This document shows, in pieces, positions 25,746 to 33,701 of a DNA stretch of 64,000 bases. The stretch is taken from the NCBI GenBank assembly GCA_026647215.1, contig JAPKHC010000017.1:53596-117595 (forward strand), in the 5' to 3' direction. The notes under the pieces were generated by a model that was not told the DNA's origin, made no database searches, and saw nothing but the letters and a program-made list of their open reading frames with translations. Source of the stretch: F1-120-MAGs118 sp013360535. GTDB lineage: Bacteria; Planctomycetota; UBA1135; GCA-002686595. A program made the position numbers and the translations under genes. Position 1 is the first letter of the stretch; every line of letters starts with the position of its first letter.

Positions 25746-26669
25746 ATGGACGGCCCCACGTCGCCGAACGGCTGGACGGGTGGTCAGTACAGCGTCGTGC
25801 GCGCGCTGGCGGGCGCGGGGCTGGCGGTGCGCTTCGTGCTGCAGGCGTTGGCGGCGCCGGAGCCGCTCGAGGTGGCGCTGCAGGCGAGCGGCGCGTTGTG
25901 GAGCGTGCTGTTTGCGCTCGGGATCTGGGAACGTGCGAGCGCCTACGCGCTGGCGCCGACGTTGATCGCGGCCGGGTTCATCGGAGGTGAGCGTGGCCCG
26001 GGGCAGGTGCACTGGCTCGCGCTCGCGGTGCTGCTGCACCTCGCGACTCCGGCGGCGCCGTACCTGTCGTTCGATGCACGCGGGCGCGTCGACCCAAGCG
26101 GCGGATGGCGCCTGCCGCAGAGCGTGCGCTGGGTGGCGCTGCTCGCGCTGGCGGGCTCGCTCTTGACGTGGTGGCTGTCGCGCAGCCAGCCGCTGCTCGC
26201 TCCGCTGTGGTACGCCGCCTTGTGCTGCGATCCGGGTTGGTTCGCGCCGAAGCGGGCGAGCGGGGCCGAGTGGCTCTTCTACGACGGCTCGTGCGGCTTC
26301 TGCCAGCGCTCGGTGCGCTTCGTGCTCGCCGAGGAAGCGCCGGGCAGTCCGACGTTCCGTTTTGCGCCGCTGTTCGGTGAGGCCTTCGCGAGGGAGGTGA
26401 TGGCGAGCGACGCCGCGAGCCTGCCCGACAGCGTCGTCGTGCGCACGGACGACGGCCGCCTGCTCGTGCGCTCGCGCGCGATGCTGCACGTCGCAAGCCG
26501 GCTGGGCGGAGGCTGGCGCGTCGCGGGAGCGCTCGTCGGCCTCGTTCCGGCGCCCCTTCTCGACCTTGGGTACGACTTCATGGCGCGCATCCGCACGAAG
26601 CTCTTCCCGCCCCCGTCGGAGGCCTGCCCGCTGCTGCCGCCGCACTTGCGCGGGCGCTTCGTGCATTAG
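25746..26669 (+). CDS. Membrane-fused DCC-family (DUF393) thiol-disulfide oxidoreductase-like protein
   Basis: 307 residues from ATG 25746, 22 nt after cysNC. The N-terminal 160 residues hold about four to five hydrophobic segments. The C-terminal part from about residue 176 begins WLFYDGSCGFCQRSVRFVL: DGxCxxC with Cys183 and Cys186 is the signature of the DUF393/DCC family, a thioredoxin-like group of predicted thiol oxidoreductases. LVRSRAMLHVASRLGG is the second conserved block of that family. Stand-alone DCC proteins are about 130 residues, so this is a fusion to a membrane domain. I infer a membrane-bound redox protein with unknown partner and no proven link to sulfate activation. Confidence 0.8.
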   Translation: MDGPTSPNGWTGGQYSVVRALAGAGLAVRFVLQALAAPEPLEVALQASGALWSVLFALGIWERASAYALAPTLIAAGFIGGERGPGQVHWLALAVLLHLATPAAPYLSFDARGRVDPSGGWRLPQSVRWVALLALAGSLLTWWLSRSQPLLAPLWYAALCCDPGWFAPKRASGAEWLFYDGSCGFCQRSVRFVLAEEAPGSPTFRFAPLFGEAFAREVMASDAASLPDSVVVRTDDGRLLVRSRAMLHVASRLGGGWRVAGALVGLVPAPLLDLGYDFMARIRTKLFPPPSEACPLLPPHLRGRFVH

Positions 26670-26776
26670 GACGCGTAGGAAGCTTGATTTGGGGCCACGA
26701 GCGGTTCCAATCGGCGCCCCGAGGGCACGTGGAAACCGGCGAGAAGGCACGAGCGGGCGCGCAGGTCGACGCCGAG

Positions 26777-28672
26777 ATGCAGGCGACGCGCCTCGGCGCC
26801 CTGCAGGAGCTCGTGCGCCGCGTGTGGGGCTACTCGGAGCTGCGCCCGCTGCAGGCCGAGGCGATGCTCGCGGGGCTGAACGGCCGCGATGCGCTGGTCG
26901 TGCTCGCGACGGGCGGCGGCAAGAGCCTGTGTTATCAGGCGCCGGCGCTCCTGCGCGAAGGCCTGACGGTCGTGTTGAGCCCGCTGATCTCGCTCATGCA
27001 GGACCAGATCGCCGGTCTCGAGGAGAGCGGCGTGCAGGCGGCGATGCTGACCAGCGCGCAGGACCTCTCGGAGAAGCGCGACGTCTTCCAGCGCCTGCGC
27101 GCCGGTGGCCTGCGCCTGCTGTTCGTCTCGCCCGAGCGTTTCGTCGTGCCCGGTTTCTTCGAGGAGCTCGCCGCCTTCGGCCTCGCGGCGCTGGTGGTCG
27201 ACGAGGCGCACTGCATCAGCCACTGGGGCCACGATTTCCGGCCGGAATACCGCCGCATCGGCGAGTTGCGCGAGCTCCTGCCCAACGTGCCGATCCAGGC
27301 CTTCACCGCGACCGCGACGCCGGAAGTGCGCGCGGACATCGTGCGCCAGCTCGCGCTGCGCGAGCCCGACGTGCTCGTCGGCAGTTTCGATCGCCCCAAC
27401 CTGACCTACCGCTTCCTGCCGCGCGCCGACGAGACCGAGCAGGTGCTCTCGGTGATCCGGCGCCATCCCGGCGAGGCGGGCATCGTGTACTGCCTGCGGC
27501 GTTCCGACGTCGACTCGCTCGCGCCCAAGCTCGCCGCCGCGGGCATCCGCTGCCTCCCCTACCACGCCGGGCTCTCCGCGAGCACGCGCCAGTCGAACCA
27601 GGAGCGCTTTCTTTCCGAGGACATCGAGGTCGTCGTCGCGACGATCGCCTTCGGCATGGGCATCGATCGGCCCGACGTACGCTTCGTCGTGCACGCGTCC
27701 TTGCCCAAGGGGGTCGAGCAATTCGCGCAGGAAACCGGCCGCGCGGGCCGCGACGGGCTGCCCAGCGAGTGCGTGATGCTCTACTCGGGCGCAGACTACC
27801 ACGGCTGGCGCAACCTGCAGGAGCGCAGCCACTCCGACGCGGCCGCGCGCGGAGTCGAGATCGATCCGCTCGAGGCGGAGCGCTCGCTCGCGCGCCTGTC
27901 GGAGATGTACGCCTTCGCGACCAGCGCGACTTGCCGCCACAAGTTCCTCGTGCAGCACTTCGGCGGCGCCTGGGAGCAGCCGTCGGGCTGTGGCGCCTGT
28001 GACGTGTGCTTGGGTGAGCTCGCACCGCTGCCGGACTCCGTACGCGTCGCGCAGATGATCCTGTCGTGCGTCGTGCGCTGCCAGCAGCGCTACGGCGCCG
28101 GCCACGTCACCGATGTGCTGCGCGGCGCATCGACCGAGAAGCTGCGCCAGTGCGGCCACGACCAGCTCTCGACCTTCGGCCTGCTGCGCGACCGCGACGC
28201 ACGCGAGATCCGCCACTGGATCGAGCAGCTCGTCGGGCTCGAGCACCTGCGCGTCGCGCCCGGGCAATACCCGACGCTCGCGTTGACCCAGTCGGGTGTC
28301 GAGGTGATGCGCGCGCAGCGGCCCGTGACGCTGTTCCAGCTCCCGGTCCCGCCGCGCACGCGCAAGACGGCGGCGCGCAAGGGCCGCGTCGAGCTGCGCC
28401 CGCGCGCCGGCGCCGAGGCGGGCGCGAGCGTGGAATCGACCGAGGAGCTCGTCTACGACGCCGTGCTGTTCGATCGATTGCGCGCGCTGCGCCGCCGGCT
28501 CGCGAAGGAGCGCGGCGTGCCGCCGTACCTGATCTTCGGCGACCGCTCGCTGCAGGAAATGGCGGCGACCAAGCCCGGTTCGCTCGAGGAGCTGCGCTCC
28601 GTGCGCGGCGTCGGCGAAGCCAAGCTGCGCGACCTCGGCGAGGCCTTCCTCGCCGAGATCGCGCGTGCGTAG
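26777..28672 (+). CDS. recQ: ATP-dependent DNA helicase RecQ
   Basis: 631 residues from ATG 26777; a GTG at 26729 would add 16 residues. Walker A is ATGGGKSLCYQ (44-54), DEAH box VVDEAHCISHWGHDF (140-154), motif III AFTATATPEVR, and motif VI FAQETGRAGRDG. The RecQ zinc-binding domain shows CRHKF...CGACDVC. A winged-helix RQC region follows, and an HRDC domain closes the protein (FDRLRALRRRLAKERGVPPY, then LEELRSVRGVGEAKL). Length and domain order match bacterial RecQ, which unwinds DNA 3'-5' in recombination and replication-fork repair. The gene is followed by a 105-bp palindrome. Confidence 0.95.
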   Translation: MQATRLGALQELVRRVWGYSELRPLQAEAMLAGLNGRDALVVLATGGGKSLCYQAPALLREGLTVVLSPLISLMQDQIAGLEESGVQAAMLTSAQDLSEKRDVFQRLRAGGLRLLFVSPERFVVPGFFEELAAFGLAALVVDEAHCISHWGHDFRPEYRRIGELRELLPNVPIQAFTATATPEVRADIVRQLALREPDVLVGSFDRPNLTYRFLPRADETEQVLSVIRRHPGEAGIVYCLRRSDVDSLAPKLAAAGIRCLPYHAGLSASTRQSNQERFLSEDIEVVVATIAFGMGIDRPDVRFVVHASLPKGVEQFAQETGRAGRDGLPSECVMLYSGADYHGWRNLQERSHSDAAARGVEIDPLEAERSLARLSEMYAFATSATCRHKFLVQHFGGAWEQPSGCGACDVCLGELAPLPDSVRVAQMILSCVVRCQQRYGAGHVTDVLRGASTEKLRQCGHDQLSTFGLLRDRDAREIRHWIEQLVGLEHLRVAPGQYPTLALTQSGVEVMRAQRPVTLFQLPVPPRTRKTAARKGRVELRPRAGAEAGASVESTEELVYDAVLFDRLRALRRRLAKERGVPPYLIFGDRSLQEMAATKPGSLEELRSVRGVGEAKLRDLGEAFLAEIARA

Positions 28673-28704
28673 CGCGCGACCGCGGAAGTGCTGCGCCAGC
28701 GCGA

Positions 28705-28809
28705 AATACGGCGCCAGAGCAATTTTTTCTGCAAACCGAGGCCTGCGTCGACGGCCTTGCCGTCGACGCAGGCCTCGGTTTGCAGAAAAAATTGCTCTGG
28801 CGCCGTATT
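28705..28809. repeat. 105-bp palindrome with perfect 51-bp arms
   Basis: The left arm 28705-28755 is the exact reverse complement of the right arm 28759-28809, separated by CTT. Outside the arms the match ends at once (A versus G). Each arm holds a T6 or A6 tract about 20 nt in from its outer end. On either strand the T-run precedes and the A-run follows the inner GC-rich stem, the reverse of an intrinsic terminator. It sits in the 259-nt gap between recQ and the first sulfatase-superfamily gene. Possibilities are a cruciform or long mRNA hairpin, a small non-autonomous mobile element, or a protein-binding site. An assembly fold-back artefact is also conceivable. Confidence 0.95.
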
Positions 28810-28931
28810 CGTTGGAGCCCACACGGTTCTCCAGCGCCGCGGATTGCTTGGAGCTGCAAATTGTCGATAGGCTTGGGAACCTTGCCCGGGCGGAGCTCGT
28901 CGTACCGGGACCAGGACCGGATTCCCCTGCC

Positions 28932-30938
28932 ATGCGCGCGTTTTCCAGCACGAGCGGCCGCTGCGCGGCCGCGCTCGCGATCCTCGGCCTGTGGGCGGGG
29001 TGCAACGAGCCCAAGCCCGTCCCGGCGTCGACCGTCGTGCTGATCAGCATCGACACACTGCGGGCCGACCGCCTCGGCGTGTATGGCGCGGCCCCCGACG
29101 TGTCGCCGAACCTCGACGCGCTCGCGCGCGAGTCGGTCGTGTTCGACCACGCGCGCACCGTTGCGCCGTGGACGCTGCCCTCGCACGCCTCGATGCTCAC
29201 GGGCCTCGACGCGGTCGCGCACGGCGTCGAAGGTCCGGCCGACCGCATTCCCGCCAAGGCCGTCACGGTCGCCGAGCAGTTCGCGGCGCACGGGTACCGC
29301 ACGGCGGCCTGGACAGCCGGCGGGTTCGTCGACAAGGGCTGGGGCCTCGAGGACGGGTTCGAGAGCTACGACACGAACAACCCTTGGAGGTCGGAAGGCA
29401 CCGGGTTCACGCGCTACCTCGATCGCGCCATCGAGTGGATGGAAGGGACCAACGGCGCGCCCTTCTTCGCCTTCCTGCACAGCTTTGACGTACACGCGCC
29501 CTACACGGTTGCCCGCCCCGAGTCGCTCGAGCGCTTCCGCGCGCGCGGCGCGAAGGACAACGAGCGCGACTACCAGTTCTTCCGCGCGGTCTACACGGGC
29601 TACGCGAAGAACATGGGGTTCGAGCGCTACCTGCGGCTCGAGGAGGCGCTCAACGACTACGACGCCGGCGTGCACGACGCCGATGTCGCGATCGGCGAGA
29701 TCGTCGCCGCGCTCAAGCGCATGGGGCGCTACGACGACGCGCTGATCGTGGTGGTCTCGGACCACGGCGAGTCGTTCTACGACCACGGCCTGTGGATGGG
29801 CCATGGCCTCCACCTCTACGACGGCGTGATGCGCGTGCCGATGATCGTCAAGCTGCCGCGCTCGCAGCTCGGCGGCCGGCGCGTGGAGTCGATGGTCGAC
29901 CTCGTCGACGTCGCGCCGACGCTGCTCGAGGCCGCCGGCCTGCCGCCGACGCCGCACCTGCAGGGCACGAGCCTCGCGGCGATCGCACGCGGCCAGAAGC
30001 GCGCGCGCTCGTGGTCGCTCTCGGGCGCCCACTCGACCGCGACGCACGCACTCGTGCGTGGGCCCTACAAGTACATCGGGGAGAGCGCGATCCCGCCGGT
30101 GCACTCGGTGCGGCACAACATCCACCCCGAGGTGCCCACGCCGCTCAAGCCCTACGTGCAGGGCGACCCGTTCAAGACCGTCGATCCCAGGGGACAGCCC
30201 TACACGAGCTACTACCCCAACCGCGACGATCCGCTGGGGTTCTTCGAGGACGTCACGTTCCTCGAGTGCCTGTTCGACCATCGCAGCGACCCGGGCGAGT
30301 TCACCAACCTCGCGCGCACCGAGCCCGGGGTGACGGAGCAGATGCGCGAGGCGCTGCGCTCGGTCTACGCCGAGTCCAAGCGCATCCACGCGGAACTCGC
30401 GGGCGACGAGCCGCAGCGGCGCCTGACGCAGGCCGAGGCGCGCCAGCTGCGCGAGCTCGGTTACACCGTCGGGCTCGAGGACCAGCCGGTCGCCCCGGAC
30501 ATCGATGCGCAGCTCGCGGCCTTGCGCGCCAATCCGCCGCGGCCTCCGCCGCAGGAGGAACGGCTGATCGAGCTCGACCGCGAGGTGCACAAGCTGCGCC
30601 TCAAGCGCCGCGACACCGGCCTGCTCGCCGCAGAGGATCTGGAGCAGCTCACCCGGCTCGCGGAACGAGTCGCGGACTGGCTCGACGCGACCGACGACGC
30701 CCGCTGGTCGATGCGCGCGATGTGGCGCGTGCTCGAGATCGAGGCGCTGGGCACGAGCGCGAACCCGGAGTTCAGCACGCGCGCCGTCGAGCGCCGGGTC
30801 CGGACCTTCCACCGCAAGCACTCCGGCGAGGCGGGGAACAAGCCCGGCGGGGACGACGTCGAAGGCGAGGATCCGTCCCGATCCAGCCCATGGGAGTCGC
30901 CCAAAGACCCGCAGCCGCCGTCGCGCTCGGGCGGCTAG
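28932..30938 (+). CDS. Sulfatase/phosphoesterase-superfamily lipoprotein with Thr nucleophile, copy 1
   Basis: 668 residues from ATG 28932, with a lipoprotein-like signal (LWAGC, Cys24). The alkaline-phosphatase/sulfatase fold is shown by VLISIDTLRADRLGVYG (metal ligand Asp41) and by SDHGESFYDHG with GMH-like GHGLHLYDG. At the nucleophile site, where sulfatases have CxPxR, this protein reads W-T-L-P-S-H: Thr81 replaces the Cys converted to formylglycine and His85 the Arg. By analogy with phosphotransferases of the superfamily the threonine may be the nucleophile, so a sulfatase activity should not be assumed. The domain ends near QLRELGYTVG. A further roughly 150-residue helical, charged tail is shared with the next gene. 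I infer an envelope-anchored hydrolase or transferase with unknown substrate. Confidence 0.82.
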   Translation: MRAFSSTSGRCAAALAILGLWAGCNEPKPVPASTVVLISIDTLRADRLGVYGAAPDVSPNLDALARESVVFDHARTVAPWTLPSHASMLTGLDAVAHGVEGPADRIPAKAVTVAEQFAAHGYRTAAWTAGGFVDKGWGLEDGFESYDTNNPWRSEGTGFTRYLDRAIEWMEGTNGAPFFAFLHSFDVHAPYTVARPESLERFRARGAKDNERDYQFFRAVYTGYAKNMGFERYLRLEEALNDYDAGVHDADVAIGEIVAALKRMGRYDDALIVVVSDHGESFYDHGLWMGHGLHLYDGVMRVPMIVKLPRSQLGGRRVESMVDLVDVAPTLLEAAGLPPTPHLQGTSLAAIARGQKRARSWSLSGAHSTATHALVRGPYKYIGESAIPPVHSVRHNIHPEVPTPLKPYVQGDPFKTVDPRGQPYTSYYPNRDDPLGFFEDVTFLECLFDHRSDPGEFTNLARTEPGVTEQMREALRSVYAESKRIHAELAGDEPQRRLTQAEARQLRELGYTVGLEDQPVAPDIDAQLAALRANPPRPPPQEERLIELDREVHKLRLKRRDTGLLAAEDLEQLTRLAERVADWLDATDDARWSMRAMWRVLEIEALGTSANPEFSTRAVERRVRTFHRKHSGEAGNKPGGDDVEGEDPSRSSPWESPKDPQPPSRSGG

Positions 30939-30941
30939 TCC

Positions 30942-30966
30942 GTCGGCGGCGCGCGAACGCGCCGAC
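30942..30966. terminator. GC-rich hairpin after the first sulfatase-superfamily gene
   Basis: gtcggcg (30942-30948) pairs with cgccgac (30960-30966) just past the stop at 30938. It has no T-tract, so termination is tentative; it may separate the two tandem paralogues. Confidence 0.3.
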
Positions 30967-31117
30967 TTGCCCGGAGAGCGACTCGCGCGACGCTTCCGGA
31001 ACTTGGAACCGCGAGCTTGTGCCGGGACACCTGCGCGGTGAGGCAGCAGCGGAGGCCGCGGCGGTATCCTGCGGCCCGACCGAGGTAGGAGTTCCCGTCC
31101 GCTCCTCGCTCGCCCCC

Positions 31118-33103
31118 ATGCCCCGCCGCCTCCTCCTTTCCGCGCTCGCGCTCGCTTGCGTCGGCTGCGGCGAGTCGAAGCCGCCCGCAGGCCGCACGGT
31201 CGTGCTGATCAGCATCGACACGCTGCGCACCGAGCGCCTCGGCGTCTATGGCAACGCCGCCGACGTGTCGCCGAACATCGACACCCTCGCGCGCGACTCG
31301 ATCGTGTTCGACACCGCGCTCAGCGTCGCGCCGTGGACGCTCCCGGCGCACGCCTCGATGCTCACGGGGCTCGACCCGGTCGCCCACGGCGTCGAAGAGG
31401 CCGACCGCCGCATTCCCGCCAAGGCACGCACCGCCGCCGAGCACTTCGCCGAGCACGGCTACCGCACCGCCGCGTGGACGGCCGGTGGTTTCGCGGACAA
31501 GGGCTGGGGTCTCGAGGACGGCTTCGAGAGTTACGACACGAACAGTCCGTGGGCCGCGACGGGCACGGGGTTCTCGCGTTACCTCCCCAACGCGCTCCGG
31601 TGGATCGAGGAGCGCAAGGAAGAGCCCTTCTTCCTGTTCCTGCACAGCTTCGACGCGCACGGTCCTTACGACCGCTCGTCGCCCGACTCGCTCGCCCGCT
31701 TCCGCGCGCGACCTGTGCAGGACTCGCCGCGCGACTTCGAGTACTTCCGCGCCACCTACACCGACTACGCGCGCGGCATGCGCTTCGACCAGTACCAGCG
31801 CCTCGGCGAGGCGCTCAACGACTACGACAGCGGCGTGTTCGACGCCGATCGCGCCGTCGGCGAGGTGGTCGCGACGCTCAAGCGGCTGGGGCGCTACGAC
31901 GAGGCGCTAATCGTCGTGCTCTCCGACCACGGCGAGTCGTTCTACGACCACGGCCTGTGGATGGGGCACGGCCTGCACCTGCGCGACAGCGTGCTGCGCG
32001 TGCCGCTGGTGGTGAAGCTCCCCCACTCGGAGCTCGCGGGCCAACGCGTCAGCAGCCTGGTCGACCTCGTCGACGTCGCGCCGACCCTGCTCGACGTCGC
32101 GGGCCTGCCGAAGGACGAGCAGATGCAGGGCTCGAGCCTCGCCGCGGTCGCGCGCACGGGGGAGCGCTCGCGCGGCTGGGCGCTCGCCGGAACCGCTTCG
32201 ACCAAGACCTACGCGCTCGTCAACCGCCAGTACAAGTTCATCACCGCGAGCGACACGCCGCCGCTCGTCATCGTGCGCACCTCGCTCAGGCCCGAGACGC
32301 CGCCCGTGCTGCGCGAGTTCATCCGCGGCGAGCCGTTCCACGCCTACAACTCGCGCGGCGAGTCGCAGATCTTCTACTACCCCAACGTGCACGATCCGCT
32401 CGGGTATTTCGAGGACGTGCCGCGCGCGGGCGGGCTCTACGACCGAAGCAACGACCCCGGCGAGCACGTCGACGTCTCCGCCGAGCGACCCGAGGAACGC
32501 GAGCGCATGGTGAAGGCGCTCGAGCAGATCCTGGAGTCGTCGCGGGCCCTGCACGCGCGCCTCGAGGGCGAGCAAGTGCGCAAGCAGCTCGGCGACGAGG
32601 AACTGAAGCAGCTGCGCGAGCTGGGCTACACGGTGTCGGGCGAGAGCGAAGCCCTGAGCGACGAGGCGCGCGCGGCGGACGAGGCGCTGGCGGCGGAGCT
32701 GGAGCGCGCGCGCAAGAACCCGCCGTTGCCGCCGCCGGGTTCGGAGCAGCTGACCGAGCTCGACCGCCGCGTGCACCGTGTGCGCCTGAGGCTGCGCGAG
32801 CAGGGTCGGCTCGACGCGAACGATCTGGCCGAGCTCTCGGCCTGCGCCGACGGCGTGGCGAGCTGGCTCGATTCGACCCACCAGCCACGCTGGGGCATGC
32901 GGGCTCTCTGGCGCGTGCTCGAGATCCGCGAACTCGCGACCCGCGCCGGGCTCGAGTTCCCCACCGACGAGCTCCTGGCGCGCCTGCGCAGCATCGTGCT
33001 GGAGCGCCGCCAGCGCGATCCGGGCCAGAAGGACGGGGAAACCGAGCCGCAGGGCGACTCCAAGGCGCCCAAGTCCACTGACAAGCCCCCGAGCGACGGT
33101 TAG
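31118..33103 (+). CDS. Sulfatase/phosphoesterase-superfamily lipoprotein with Thr nucleophile, copy 2
   Basis: 661 residues from ATG 31118, a tandem paralogue of the preceding gene along its whole length. The N-terminus MPRRLLLSALALACVGCGES is lipoprotein-like, though which cysteine is modified is unclear. VLISIDTLRTERLGVYG supplies Asp34. W-T-L-P-A-H puts Thr74 at the nucleophile position instead of the formylglycine Cys. SDHGESFYDHGLWMGHG completes the metal site. The tail after LRELGYTVSG (about residues 500-661) is again helical and ends in a Lys/Pro/Glu-rich low-complexity stretch. The 179-nt gap suggests its own promoter or read-through. The activity is probably that of a metal-dependent phospho- or sulfo-ester enzyme at the cell surface; the substrate is unknown. 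Confidence 0.82.
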   Translation: MPRRLLLSALALACVGCGESKPPAGRTVVLISIDTLRTERLGVYGNAADVSPNIDTLARDSIVFDTALSVAPWTLPAHASMLTGLDPVAHGVEEADRRIPAKARTAAEHFAEHGYRTAAWTAGGFADKGWGLEDGFESYDTNSPWAATGTGFSRYLPNALRWIEERKEEPFFLFLHSFDAHGPYDRSSPDSLARFRARPVQDSPRDFEYFRATYTDYARGMRFDQYQRLGEALNDYDSGVFDADRAVGEVVATLKRLGRYDEALIVVLSDHGESFYDHGLWMGHGLHLRDSVLRVPLVVKLPHSELAGQRVSSLVDLVDVAPTLLDVAGLPKDEQMQGSSLAAVARTGERSRGWALAGTASTKTYALVNRQYKFITASDTPPLVIVRTSLRPETPPVLREFIRGEPFHAYNSRGESQIFYYPNVHDPLGYFEDVPRAGGLYDRSNDPGEHVDVSAERPEERERMVKALEQILESSRALHARLEGEQVRKQLGDEELKQLRELGYTVSGESEALSDEARAADEALAAELERARKNPPLPPPGSEQLTELDRRVHRVRLRLREQGRLDANDLAELSACADGVASWLDSTHQPRWGMRALWRVLEIRELATRAGLEFPTDELLARLRSIVLERRQRDPGQKDGETEPQGDSKAPKSTDKPPSDG

Positions 33104-33137
33104 CCCGCCCTTTCCTCCGGCCCGCGCCGCGGCGACA

Positions 33138-33697
<560 letters not shown>

Positions 33698-33701
<4 letters not shown>

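Noticed and set aside
28705..28809. Palindrome as an intrinsic terminator of recQ
   Set aside because: The T6 tract precedes and the A6 tract follows the inner stem on both strands, and 51-bp arms are far beyond terminator length.
28107..30821. Minus-strand open frame of about 900 codons across recQ, the palindrome and the sulfatase-like gene
   Set aside because: It is antisense to two clear genes and has only compositional, not domain, character.
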